From positions 1 through 58,296 of the forward strand of contig JWZX01003314.1 of the NCBI GenBank assembly GCA_001275005.1: a stretch of 58,296 bases of DNA, given 5' to 3'. A model generated the notes under the pieces. That model did not search any database. It had not been told where the DNA came from and worked only from the letters and a program-made list of their open reading frames with translations. Made by a program: the position numbers and the translations under genes. This DNA comes from Chrysochromulina tobinii (Eukaryota > Haptophyta > Prymnesiales > Chrysochromulinaceae). Positions 11,023 to 22,600 of the stretch are shown here, piece by piece. Every line of letters begins with the position of its first letter. Within the stretch, counting starts at the first letter, position 1.

Positions 11023-11973
11023 ATGCAGTGGCTCTGGAACTTTGCGCCACTGCCTCTGAAAAAACTGTGCGTACACAGGAGGGAGACAAATGTCACCGTA
11101 TTGTGCGCAGCACATGCCAGACTGCCCGCGAAAGCTGTCGGAATTTCGATGATGAGTCCAAACCTAGGGCTTATTCGACTCGAAAAGTTCGGCGTCGCCT
11201 TACCGCAGTGCATTCGTGGTGCTGGCAGCGTTGCGACGCTGGCGTTGTTGCCCATGGGCACGCCTGGGGCACGCTGGGATGCTCCGGTGGTTCGCGCCGG
11301 CGAAGAAGCGTTCGTGGAGGTCATTCGCATCGACTATGCGGCTTATGTGCGGGGCAATGACTTTTTCGCTACTAGGGCTCAGCGGGAGGGCAGAGGTAAA
11401 TCGGTGACCGCCATGGACAAGGAGGGTGGTCCGAATGGCTGCTGGTTCTTGACTCAACGTGGCAGTGGTGTTTTCGTGCGTGCTGGGCGCGTGTTGCGCG
11501 TCGCCGACCGCTCCGAGCTCGTCGAGCGCCTAAACATCAGCCTCGTGCATCGCGGCAAGCGCCATGGCCGCGACGACCTCAAATTCATCAATAGGCTCGA
11601 GGACTTCATGCCACTCTGCCCGCATGTGCGCTCGCACGGCTTCGACACTCTGATCTTCGACAATCATGGGGGCTTTGGGGCCAATGGAGCGCTTGAGCTG
11701 GTCAGCTGCCAAAGAACGTGCATCGATCACAAGCTCAATAGTTCGTGCGTCCCTGAACTGCGCACTGGCTGGGGCGCGTCGCTGCCTTGCTCGTGCAACG
11801 GCTCGCTGCCAGTCGTCAACTGCGCGCTTACTGGTGTGGACCAGGTGGGCCCATGGCCAGCTATTCGGCATCACTACGCGGGCGGGTTTCAAGCTCCCCT
11901 AAATGTTGGCAGGTGGATCCCGCGCTGGCCGGTTATGCCCACGGTCAGGCTGCCGATGTGCAAACATGGGTGA
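11023..11973 (+). CDS. Unknown Cys-containing protein
   Basis: The frame from ATG 11023 (MQWLWNFAPL) gives 316 aa to TGA 11971-11973. It looks globular rather than low-complexity, and codon use is less GC-rich than in neighbours. The central part contains RRL-type and SHGFDTLIFDNHGGFG stretches. The C-terminal third has a Cys cluster (SCQRTC, SSC, PCSCNG, VVNC) like a lumenal or secreted domain. No family is recognised, and a Golgi or secreted enzyme is only a guess. The true start is uncertain: the frame continues upstream without ATG and a 5' exon may exist. Splicing inside it cannot be excluded. Confidence 0.45.
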   Translation: MQWLWNFAPLPLKKLCVHRRETNVTVLCAAHARLPAKAVGISMMSPNLGLIRLEKFGVALPQCIRGAGSVATLALLPMGTPGARWDAPVVRAGEEAFVEVIRIDYAAYVRGNDFFATRAQREGRGKSVTAMDKEGGPNGCWFLTQRGSGVFVRAGRVLRVADRSELVERLNISLVHRGKRHGRDDLKFINRLEDFMPLCPHVRSHGFDTLIFDNHGGFGANGALELVSCQRTCIDHKLNSSCVPELRTGWGASLPCSCNGSLPVVNCALTGVDQVGPWPAIRHHYAGGFQAPLNVGRWIPRWPVMPTVRLPMCKHG

Positions 11974-13021
11974 AGACTGGCTAGAGTGGTTGAATAGTAA
12001 GATTCCCCGCGTCTATAACCGTCTTGCGTCTACTCGAGTACACAAATAAGCTGGCTCTCCCTGCATGCCCTGAAGGACAGACGGCCACCCCAGGTCAACA
12101 CAAGTACCTCGAGTACTCGCTATTGACTCGCTCTTATCGCTCTCCAGGGAAGCAGGTAGCGCTCTGAAGGACGCTCTAGTGGGCTTGTACGTCAATATGT
12201 TGCTCGAGTGAGATCGTCGCTCTCCCAGCGCAAAAGGTGATCCCTGCCGCTCGGTGGGGCAGCCACGGAAGGAGTGATAGTTTTAATATTTAACGAACAT
12301 GACGTGCCCCCAACCCCCACGGGCGCACACGGGCACACGGATCACACAGACGCTGAGTATCTTTACTGTCGCTTCCCGTTTGACAGGCAAGGCTCCGGAC
12401 ACCGTGTTTATCTTTGTGCACTTTTACCAAATGATCGAGCGCTCAGCACGACGCAAATCGGCGATGACGTTCTCTCTCCTGGGAGCTCTTCGAGTCTTCA
12501 TCGACCTGAAGCGCGACATCTCGGCTCGCTACCGTTTATACCGTATCGCTAAGTTCGCTACCATGCCCACAACTCTCCCGCGCAAACTCCCGCCGCGAGC
12601 ATACATGTATGTTAGGGACCTGACTGTGGTGTAACTGTTGTGTAACTGTGGTGTGCACCGTGTGCTCTCGTTCTGTGGTGTAAGTGTGTGGTGTAACTGC
12701 GGTGTGTCGCGCACGAACGCCCGGCCGAGAGATAAAAGCTGCTTCCCCCCTCCCCACCTCCCCCAACATCCACAGCGAGGGATCGGAACCGAAAACGACC
12801 GCACAAAACTTCACCATGTCCTCACTCGGATCATGATCTTCTTGAGTACACTCCATGGGTGCATGTGAATGTGATGCGGCGCTGGCCGTTGCCGCCCCGA
12901 AGGGAATCGGCAATCGGGGTCTTCTTCAAGCATGCATGCTCCAAAATTCCAGCCCAGCCCAGCATGCAGCCCAGCCACGTCGCCACATCAGCCTTTCGCC
13001 AGTCCAACATATTTGAGACGG
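11974..13021. other. Intergenic spacer
   Basis: No supported gene. The frame at 12299-12634 has no domain features. Imperfect TGTGGTGTAACTG units cluster at about 12620-12705. The right end flanks the 3' end of the kinase gene. Confidence 0.45.
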
Positions 13022-15579
13022 TTACCAGTCCATCCAGACGGCATCCCACTTGTTCGTGTCGTACCCCGGGTCATGCACGATGGGCTCGCCTCGCCAATCG
13101 ATGGGCCCAAAATTGGCATCGTCGTCCGAGCCTGTCAGCTTGGGCACAAAGGGCGGCGGCATCGCGCCGCTCAGCAGGCCGTCAAAGTCAAAGCCATGGA
13201 ACCAAATATGCGCCTTGACATCTGCGGCATCCTCGGGCGACGAGCCGAGCCGAATCGGCTCCGTGGGAAGACGGTTGGCGCTCCCATGGTTGGCACTCGG
13301 GAGGGCGCTCCCTTTGTAGTTGGCGATCGGGAGAGATGGTCGGAGCAGGGCTGCCACAAAGTCTCGCACGCATGCCGAGGGAGGCGTGTGCGGCCCCACG
13401 GGGGCCTTGGAGTTGGGCGTGCGCCGCGGCTCCTTGGGCCACGTGCATGCTCCGCGCTTGATGGCGGCGAAGAGGCTGCGGTCGCTGCCGTCGGCGCTGT
13501 TGAACGGCAGCTCGCCGTTGAGCATCTCGAACACGAGGACTCCGAGGGCCCACCAGTCGGCCGCCTTGGTCGCCCCTTCGGCCCGTAACACCTCAGGTGC
13601 GAGGTACTGCGGTGTGCCGACCACCGTCATGGAGTGCTCGGTGCGCATTGCCAGCCCTAGGTCGCACACCTTGAGGTAGCCCCGCACGTCGAGGAGCAGG
13701 TTTTCAGGCTTAAGGTCTCGGTAGATGAAGCCCGCATGGTGCAGGTGGCCGAGCGCGAGCATCACTGCGCCCGCGTAGTACTTCACGGCGGGCTCCGGGA
13801 TCATTTCGAGCTCCTCGATGAGCGCGAAGATCTCCCCGCCGATGGCAAGCTCCATCGCGAAGTAGAGGTGCTGCGCGTCTGAAAACGTGCCGTACAGCCG
13901 CACGATGCATGGATGGGCTGCGCACGAGAGGGCCTCCTTCTCGGCGAGCACCTGGTGTACCTTGTTCTTCTTGACGACGACCGACTTGAGGATGCACTTG
14001 AGCGCCATCAGCTGCCGGCGAGGGCGGGGGTGCAAGGCACAGGTAATGTACAGGAGTCCAACGTCAAAGGGATCGTGTGAGGGAGGGTGTGTGCGTGCGC
14101 AGCGCAGTCGGAAGGGGGGCGGTCCACATATTTTACCGTGCCCGTCTCCTTGTGGCGGCACATGAAGACGTTGGCAAAGGCACCCGACCCGAGGAACTTC
14201 ACTGGCTCAAGGTCATTCGGCTGCGTCGGTGCCTTGGAGGCGCTGCTGGCGGCACCCGTGACCGTGGCAGTGAGATTGGGCGCCGCCTCCTGCACATCCT
14301 CCACGTTCTCGGCGGCCTTGAGCTCGAGCGACGAGTTGCATAGCGTGACGGAGGCCCAGCTCGGGCCGTATGGCAACGGGGGCCGCATAACAGCGACGGG
14401 CGACGGCTCGGGCACCTGCTGAGGGGTTGGATTCGAGGACGGGGAGGGCAGGTACGAGGCGGTCTCGGTCGCCTTGTAGCTTGGCCGACCGGTGATGGGC
14501 GCGCCTTGGCACGAGCGCGGCCTCGGCGGCAGCGGTGCCTCGGGGCGCGATGACTTCCGACGCAGCGCGGCCCGATGAGCCTGGATCTCCTTGAGGTCTT
14601 CAAAGGGGAGGCAGGCGACGGGAGAGCCTGCGATGACGGCGATGGCGCACACCCAGGCCCACAGATACGATGCGATCCCGTACGCCTGGCGCACCTTGTC
14701 GTAGCTCACGCTCGTGAGGTGCACCTCGAGAGGCGCGAGCTGCGCAGCGCTGATCGAGTCGACCTCGAGGGTACGCAGCGCGTGGCTCGCGGCGATCGGA
14801 TCGAGGGCAGCCCATCTGGGAGGATGCAATGCCGCCTCGGCCGCGGGCACGCGGCTGGCCGGCGGCTCAAGGGCTGCGTTGTTCTGGCGGATGAGGGTGG
14901 GCTCGAGCAGGACGAGCGCCCCTTTGATCACGTGCGCGAGCAGCTCGGGCGGCTCCTTGATCTGGAGGATTAACTGAAGCGATTGCGGATTGAGCGCCTC
15001 GACCGATCGAGTGATGACATGGTACGCGGACACAACGCGGCTCATTTCGGCTTCCATGGCGATTTGGTCGATGAGCAGATCGCTCAGCGCCACATGGCAG
15101 ATGCGCAGCCCGAGGGCGGCCGACGTACGCACTGCACGAAGCGCCGCACTGTCTTCCAGACCATCCTCCTCCCCCTCGAGCGGCTTGGCAGTGGGCGCGA
15201 GAGCTGGCTCAGGTTTGGGCGGCTCATCGATGCAGAGCGGCTTGACAACGGACCCGCTCGGCATGCCGCCCACAATCGAATCCCTTCGAAGAGGATTGTG
15301 CGACGGAGGGGCGCTTGAAGCGCTCGGGATGCCGGCCACGGTCGAACCCCTTCGCACAATATTGTGCGCCGCGGGCGCGAGGTTCGAGGCGAAGCCCGCC
15401 GCCATTGGTGACTCGTCCGCGCTGGCGATCGACATCCTGCGAGGTCGTACCGACATGCGGAGTGCGTTGGTCTTTGCGGCCAACTGCGGGCGAGCGCGAG
15501 CGAGCGCAAGCGAGCGCGTGTGAGCGGCATCCGTTGCAAACATGACGACTTCGAATAGAGAGGCGCGGGCGAGAGGCAT
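13022..15579 (-). CDS. AGC-family protein kinase (PKA/PKG-like)
   Basis: Exons 15579-14137 and 14011-13022 give 810 aa. The N-terminal ~445 residues hold a disordered Ser/Pro region with four R-R-x-S sites (RRMSI, RRGST, RRDSI, RRKSS) and a helical region of unknown type. The kinase domain follows: glycine loop FLGSGAFANVF, VAIK-type lysine in MALK, YRDLKPENLLLD, DLGLA in place of DFG, GTPQYLAPEVL, and an AGC tail (DVKAHIWFHGFDFD, PPFVPKLTGSDDDANF) as in PKA/PKG. All catalytic residues are present, so it is probably active. No cyclic-nucleotide-binding domain is in the chain, so it would need a separate regulator if PKA-like. The single intron lies just after the glycine loop. Confidence 0.88.
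14012..14136 (-). other. Intron of kinase gene, ordinary type
   Basis: 125 nt, GTAAAA...GCCGGCAG, phase 0. It has no flanking duplication and no family A or B motif, so it looks like an older intron. It separates the glycine loop from the catalytic lysine strand. Confidence 0.85.
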
Positions 15580-15595
15580 GGGCGATGGGCTCGCG

Positions 15596-16594
15596 CTAAG
15601 ATAGCGCTAAGACATTGGGACGAGGGATTACGCAGCAGCGTACCGCGGCGCCCATCTCGGTTGCGGTCACCACTTGCTGCGTTGGCAACGGCGGCGTACT
15701 AGAGGGCGAGGGCGTCGAGGAGTTCTTGGAGGCCGAGCTCTCGAGGAGGCGAGCAGCGACAGCGGCAGACTCGAGGGCCGCCAACTTTGGCAGGCGAAAG
15801 TCGACGGCTGCCGGGTCGACTGCTGCCAGATCAACGGCCGATCTTTCAGGCTTGGACAACGAGAGAGAAGATAGCTTTGGCGAGGTGTACACTTGCTCGG
15901 GCATGGCGGTGCTTCCGAGTAGCTCGGCGAGGGACGGCCAACCATGGACATTGGCGCCATCCTCGGGTTTAGCGACGAGATTGAGCGACGGAGACGTGGC
16001 AGTTGATGCGGTTGCTTCAGAGCCAGAACCACTGGTCTTCGAGCTGTCGGTTGGGAAAAGCTTTCCCTTGGACGACACGCGCATCGACGGTTGTTGAATC
16101 CCCGCCGGCGTGGCACTCTCCTCATCAGCCCACGGAGACGACTTTGGCGTGGCACCCGTGTTTCTCACTGCCATTCTTGCATACGGTGTGCGCGACGGCT
16201 CCGTCGGTCTCGGGGAGTGGGGTGGTGTGCTGGAGACTGGCGAGTATTTGACCCCGACGCGCAAAGAGTTGTTGCGAGCGAGAGACGGCAGCAGGGAGCC
16301 CGCTGAGGATTTGAGCGCGGCTGCCTCGAGGATCGCGACGGTCGTCAGCCTTGGCGTTTCTAAGGCCGAGCGCTCGCGTGCCGTCGCCACGTTGGAGCTC
16401 GCGGCCTCGGCATGAGTCTCGGTCAGCATGATCATGATGCAATGCGCGCAACGAATGGCAAACTTTGTGCGCCGCGCGTGCGGACGAAGCCGGTCTCGCG
16501 CGGCGTCCATGTTTGGAATTCCTCGCACCTCGTGGCGCGCTATGTGCTGATTCACGTCGGCGCAAGAAATGACGCCCATCACGGCGCTCTTCAC
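15596..16594 (-). CDS. Hypothetical disordered protein or upstream exon of the kinase gene
   Basis: A 332-codon frame ends 17 bp before the kinase ATG on the same strand. It is Ser/Pro/Ala-rich, with SP/TP sites (SPRPTEPSRTP, SPSSTPPLP) and recurring AVDPAAVD-type segments. No fold or family is visible. It may be a separate gene or a 5' exon of the kinase transcript; I could not find a convincing splice. Its start region shares only 71 bp with the divergent WD40 gene. Moderate chance of being coding at all. Confidence 0.35.
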   Translation of the reverse strand: MKSAVMGVISCADVNQHIARHEVRGIPNMDAARDRLRPHARRTKFAIRCAHCIMIMLTETHAEAASSNVATARERSALETPRLTTVAILEAAALKSSAGSLLPSLARNNSLRVGVKYSPVSSTPPHSPRPTEPSRTPYARMAVRNTGATPKSSPWADEESATPAGIQQPSMRVSSKGKLFPTDSSKTSGSGSEATASTATSPSLNLVAKPEDGANVHGWPSLAELLGSTAMPEQVYTSPKLSSLSLSKPERSAVDLAAVDPAAVDFRLPKLAALESAAVAARLLESSASKNSSTPSPSSTPPLPTQQVVTATEMGAAVRCCVIPRPNVLALS

Positions 16595-16665
16595 AGAAGG
16601 AGCCCTACCAACGTCCGTGGTCCAGTCCGTGTAGGTAGGAGAGCGGGTTCAGCTCAAGGTCAGGC
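16595..16665. promoter_or_regulatory. Compact divergent intergenic region
   Basis: Only 71 bp separate the start of the minus-strand frame from ATG 16666 of the WD40 gene. If both are genes this must contain a bidirectional promoter. No TATA-like or other motif is recognised; the inference is from spacing alone. Confidence 0.3.
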
Positions 16666-19600
16666 ATGGTGCCAGGCCGCTATGAGAGCCTGGGTTGGGC
16701 CACAGGCCAGAGCAAGGCGTGGCAGGCTCATGCTTCACAGCAGGAGCTCGCGCAAAAGTTGGACGACGACCCAGCGCCACGACGTACACTCGCACGCCCG
16801 CAATCTGCGCCGTCACTTCGCAACGCGCCGACGCTGGGTGAGTCCGCCACACCGGAGCGACCGGCGAATCAGCGCACTGAAGTTCAGCGCCCAGGGACGG
16901 CCAATGCAGCCACGCGCAGAGCTACGCAGCTCAGTCGGGCTCCGAGCGCGCAGCAGCTCGACCCACCTCCGCCTCCGCCGGAGCAGCAAAGGCCAGCACC
17001 ATCTCTGCCGAGCAGTGCGTCGACGGTGATGAGGCCGCAACTATTGGCGGTTGCAGGGCCCGCATCGGCCCCGGCACTCCTGGCCGCCGAGGCGGCCGTT
17101 GCGGCCGTCTCCTCCGCGCAGTCGAGCAAGCCCAAGCACCGACCACCACTCTTCCATCGGCCCGCGCCGCTGCCCAGCTACAATCCTCGCGGTGATCCAT
17201 TCATCCGGCCCGGGCAGCGGCTGTCCGCGGCGTCGTCGGCGGCCATGCATCCGCTCGCTGACCACCTGCGCCCGCCGGGCGCCAGCTCCGCCGAGCCACC
17301 GCCTCCGAGGAGCATTCAGAGCACCCGGCCTTTTTTCCGGGCTGCCGACGACGGCCGTGGCGGAGGCGGCATTAAGGTGAATGTGCGTGAGATGCTGATG
17401 CTGCGCAAGCAGGCGGATGCGGGGCGCTCGCGCCCGCCCGCGCACATCACCAACCCTCCACCGCGCCGACCCAAGGACAAGCTGCCCGGTACGAAGCGTG
17501 CCCAAATGGAGGTTTTGTCGGCGAGTCTGGACTACAAGGAGGTCATCGCCCGCGCCACGCGGGAGAGTCATCGCGGGAGTCGGTTCGTGCTGATTGAGAA
17601 CAATCCGCTCATTGAGGCTGCGTCGCTGCCGACGAACTTTCCACGAACTTTCCACGAACTTTCCACGAACTTTCCACGCACCCCAGCTCGCATGGAAGTC
17701 GATGGCTGTGAGGGAGCGGTCGGCGACGAGGTCGACGAGGAGGCGGAGGCGGAGGCGGATTGGGTCGCGACGCGAACAAAGTACGCGCCGCCAACGAAGT
17801 GGGCCGCTGCGCTCGACGACTACTACGACGAGCAGCACTCCACTTTGGGCCAACGCTCGGCTCCTCCCTCGGATCTGCTTGAGCGCTTTTCGTGCGCGTC
17901 AGCTGCCAACGCCGCCGACGAGGGGTGCGGCACGACGGACGCATTCCGCAGCACGGACGATGCCGCGGCCGAGGCAGCTGAGCGTGTTGACCTCAGTGGA
18001 CTGCCCTCCTTTACCTTTGGCGAGCTGCGGATGCTTCGGCGCTGCTTTGGGCACTCTCGCGAGGGAGCCGCTGACTACGGTGGCGTTGCGAGTGCGGCCG
18101 CGGTACGTGAGGCACTCCGGCGGGTCTGGCCGCAGCTCAGCGCCAGGCAGCTGGCGTCTCTCGTCGACCAGATGGCTGGCAGCATGCCTGGGGGGGGATC
18201 AGATGGAGGGCGCGAGACGGATTTGGTTGGGGAAGGTGTGCCTGAGGCGAGCCTGACGTATCGATGCGTGCTCGACTTTCTCGCGCGCCATTGCCAAAAG
18301 CTCGCGATCGCAATCGATGAGCGCACCGCACCACTCTGCAACACGTTCGCTGAGCCGCCCGACACGGCGCCACCCGCCTGGTACACGTTGCATGCGGCGC
18401 CGCTCAGCCAGATCCTCGAGCTGCCCGCCACAGCGCGCTGCAACCGGCACAAGTTGCTCACGCACTCGTCTGACGGCGTCATCGGGCTGTGGAGTTCATC
18501 CTCGCTCCGACCGAGTACCACCTTCAGCGTGCGCCGCCACGGGCAGCTCGACGGGGTCGGGATGTGGAATGCGAACGAGGACATGCTCAACGTTGCGCGC
18601 CGTCCGCTGTGCGCCGCGTACGTGGCGCAGCACGAGCTGGCTGTGCTCGGCTGCGTCGATCGTCATCTGTACCTGTATGACTGCGAGCACATTGACGGAA
18701 CTGGTGAGCGCTGTGCGCATCGAGTGTGAGTGCATGCTGATTGCATCTCTGAGCACATGCTGAGTGCCCCCTTCATCAGGTGAGCTCAGTGCACATCGAG
18801 TGGGTCATTGGCCGCTTCCCGCTCTGTGCGTGCCTACGTGCTTGACAGCCTTTCTGGATGGCAAAGGGCACGGCAAGCTGGCGATTGGCGACAAGGAGGG
18901 CGCCGTGACGATCTGGGACTCGGAGGCGCTCGTGGCCGGCGCCAAGGGTCTCGCGCGTGGCAAGCGCCCAGCTGGGGGTACAGATGGGGCATGCGTCTTC
19001 CGTCTCCCCAAGGCCCATGCCGATTGGGTCACTCAGCTCACGTACACGACCTCGTTATTCTCGGGTGCCCTGCTGAGCTCGGCGATGGACGGCGTGATCC
19101 AGTGCATCGACCTTGGCGCGGGGGCGGTCGGACGCTCGCTTCGAGGGCATACGAAGGGTGTCTATACCATCGCCATGTGCGAGGCCTTTGGAGGCGGCAA
19201 GCTGGTCTCAGGCGGCCTTGAGCGTGATCTGTATGTGTGGTCGCTCAACACTCCCAAGCCGCTCGCAGTGCTGCCGGGCCACCGGGCGCCCATCAGGCAG
19301 CTGGCCTCCGACGACGACTTCCAGCAGGTGATCTCCCTTGATTCGCTCGGAGCGATGCGTGTGTGGGACTTGCGCATGATGCGCTGCGTGCAGTCGCTCA
19401 ACGCGCCGCCGGCCGAAGGCGAGAATGAGCCGCCGCCACCCATATTAGGCAACGGGCTCGCGGAGGGTGACGTGGGCGCACCCTCGCACAACTCGCTGCG
19501 CACAGCCGTTTCGGCGATCTGGTATGACCGGGGCCGGCGCAGGCTCATCGGCGGCCATCAGCACCTGACCGCGTGGCACTCGCACATGCCCCCCTCCGAC

Positions 19601-22600
19601 CTCTCCCCGCCGAGCTCCCCTCGCGCGCGACGGAGTCAGTCCTCCTTGTTGGAGCCGCCGGTCCAAGTACGGCTGTCGCAGGCGAATGAGGCGGCCATCG
19701 AAGAGGCCGAGGCGGCGCTCAAGGCGGCCAAGGCGGCGGCAGCCCGGCCGAGAGCCACCACAGCGAATTTCCCCACACGGACCCTGGGCCGTGAGGCGGA
19801 GGCGGCGGCAGCGACGACCAAGGCACCGCCCACCAAGGCGCCGCCCACCAAGCCGCCGTCCTCCTCACCGGACGACGAGGACGGCGACGGCGACGAGGAG
19901 AGCGGTGCCGTAATGGGCGGTGCCGAGGATCAGCCCGCGGCGGCGCCGTCCCTGCCCTCTCCGCGCACCCTTGCCCAGATCCGCCTGGCAACGACCGGTA
20001 CGCCTCTCACACAGCTCGTGTACTGATGACCTCTGATGACCTCTGATGGCCTCTGATGGCCTCTGATGACCTCGGATGACCTCGGATGACCTCGGATGAC
20101 CTCGGATGACCTCGGATGACCTCGGATGACCTCGGATGACCTCGGATGACCTCTGATGACCATCCTCATCAGGCACGCCTCTCACTCGGCTCGTGTACGC
20201 GCACGCGTATGGCTTGGTGGCTGTGGGCGACGCGGCTGGGGTGCTGAGCGTCTGGGCGGTCGCGACGGGGCAGCTGGTGCGCTGCGTGCGCGATGCCCAC
20301 GGCGGCGCTCCGATCACCTCGCTGAGTACCGACGCGCCCGGCCGAAGACTCATTTCCGGTGCGCACGACGGCTCGGTGTGCACGTGGACCCTGGCAACGG
20401 GCTGTGAACTCAGCTGCCGCCTCGCGCCGCACGACGTGGGCGACGGCCTGGGCACCGAATTGACGACGCTGATCCACCTGAGCGTGGCGCGAGGTGCGAT
20501 CTCGTACGTGCTCGGGAGCGGTTGGGGGCGGCGCGTCGTCTTGTGGAGGGATGAGGTGGCGCCGCAGGGCGTCTGCGCCGAGCCGGGCGGCGGGCCCGAG
20601 TGCGTGTGGGCCTCCCCCCCCTCCCACACGGATGACGTCCTGTGCATGGCACACCACGCGCCTTCGACGCTCGCGACGGCGCCTTCGACCCTGGCTACCG
20701 GTACAGCGGATGGCGTTGTGGCCTTATGGGAGCTCGATACGAATGCATTGAGTCAGCATGGTGGCATGGGCCGACCCGTCCAGGCCCTCGACAAAGGAGG
20801 CACCGCCTCGTTGAATGCGATGCGAGTCAAGCGCACGTTACGTGTGCCTCCGGCGGCCTCGGTGCCGGGCGCCTCCTTCGCCGCCGCCGTCTGCTCGTCG
20901 CCGCCGATAGCCTTAAACGCGGATCTCGTCGATGCCAGTGCTGTGGAGTGCGTCTGCTGGCTGCCCTCGATCGCGCCGCCGCTCGTGCCGCTCGTCGCCG
21001 CGACAACCGACGGCCGGCTGCTCGTGTGGGGAGCCGTGACGCGCCTCCAACCCGGCCAGCCCGCCATCATCGACCTGCACGAGTCCTTGGGCCATTGCGA
21101 TGAGGACGCGCTTGTCGCTCTCGTGACCGATGAGCTCAACACGATTCTCGTGAGCGCCGACGGCGGCGGCACCATTAAGGTGTGGAGTCTGACGAAGCTC
21201 GCCGCCCACCTCGAGCGCAGCTACCAGTGCTCCGTCCTGCGGGCCGGGGGCACTCCTCCAAGCCCAGCCAAGGGCGGCGGCTCGCATGCCGAGGCCACCG
21301 GCTCCACGCTCCCGATGGCCTCCCTCGGGGAAGCGCTCGCCTTCTGGCGCGTGCGAGATGGCGGGCTGGTCGCGATGGAGCTCGTGCCCTCCAGATCGCA
21401 ATCTGGATCTCCCCTCGTGCCCTCCAGATCGCAATCTGGATCTCCCCTCGGGCCCTCCAGATCGCAATCTGGATCTCCCCTCGGGCCCTCCAGATCGCAA
21501 TCTGGATCTCCCCTCATCCTCACTGGCGCGGCCGACGGCACCACCTGCTTGTTCACGCTCAGCGGCGCGCTCGTGGGCACATTTGGCGCCAATGCGATCG
21601 GGTGGCGGCTGGACGATCCCAACACGTATGCATGCCGCACCGCCCAGTCGCCGAGGCCGTTTTGGCAGCGGCGCCAGAAGCACCTCGAAGACGCGAAGCT
21701 GTCCAAGCGCGCGCAGCGCCTGTGGGGATCCGCCAGGGTGCTCGCGCCACCCCTGTGGGGATCCGCCAGGGTGCTCGCGCCACCCCTGTGGGGATCCGCC
21801 AGGGTGCTCGCGCCACCCCTGTGGGGATCCGCCAGGGTGCTCGCGCCACCCCTGTGGGGATCCGCCAGGGTGCTCGCGCCACCCCCGGCGTCGGACGAAG
21901 ACGTGATGGCGTCCGCCACGGCGCTGGCCGTCGCGACGGCGCTCGAGGCGGCGGACGCGCCCACGACGACGCGAGCTGCAGGGCTCCATCACAACTCCAC
22001 CGCGCGCGCGGCGGCGGCGGCAGCGGCGCGCGCGGCCGCGCTTGTGGCGGTGGCGGCGCCGGCGGCGGTCTCAGAGGCGGCAGCGCCAGCGGCGGCGGCA
22101 GCGACAGCGGCGACAGCGGCGGCAGTGCAGCGCGCTTCGAGCGTCGCCTCGAGCGTCGCCAACCCTTCACCGCCCCCCTTCCGCTCCGGCGTGCGTTTCG
22201 TCAAGGGGCCGAGTGCCGCCGGTGGCGTACCCACCCGTCGTGCCGACCTGAGCTCCACTTGGGAGAATACTCTGCATGCGCAGTCGGCGCTCAGCGGCGG
22301 CGACCTGGCGGCGGCGCAGGCGGCGGCGGCGCAGGCGGCGGCGGCTGCGCATCGTCAGCACGTGCTGCGCGCCAAGGGCTTCGAAGTCCAACGGCCGCCG
22401 CAATCAACGAATGAGATTCACAGCTTCCTTAAAGGGAAGTCCGGTGCCCAGCTCGGCGCGTCGTATGAGGGGGGCGTGGGCCCGACGGTGGGTGCATCGT
22501 ACACGGCCGCCCGCCCACCCGTCCCTCAGCTGCATGCAAGTGCTCACCACGGCGCCTCCTCCCTCTCCCCACAGGTGGGTGCATCGTACACGGCCGCCCG

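Noticed and set aside
12299-12634. 111-codon plus-strand frame
   Set aside because: No family, repeat or context support; lies in a spacer.
19998-20172. CRISPR-like array
   Set aside because: The 10-bp repeats have no unique spacers, lie in a spliced intron, and the genome is eukaryotic.
20913-21992. 359-codon minus-strand frame opposite the WD40 gene
   Set aside because: Antisense of WD40 blades and of the 33-bp repeats, so its apparent repeats are mirrored.
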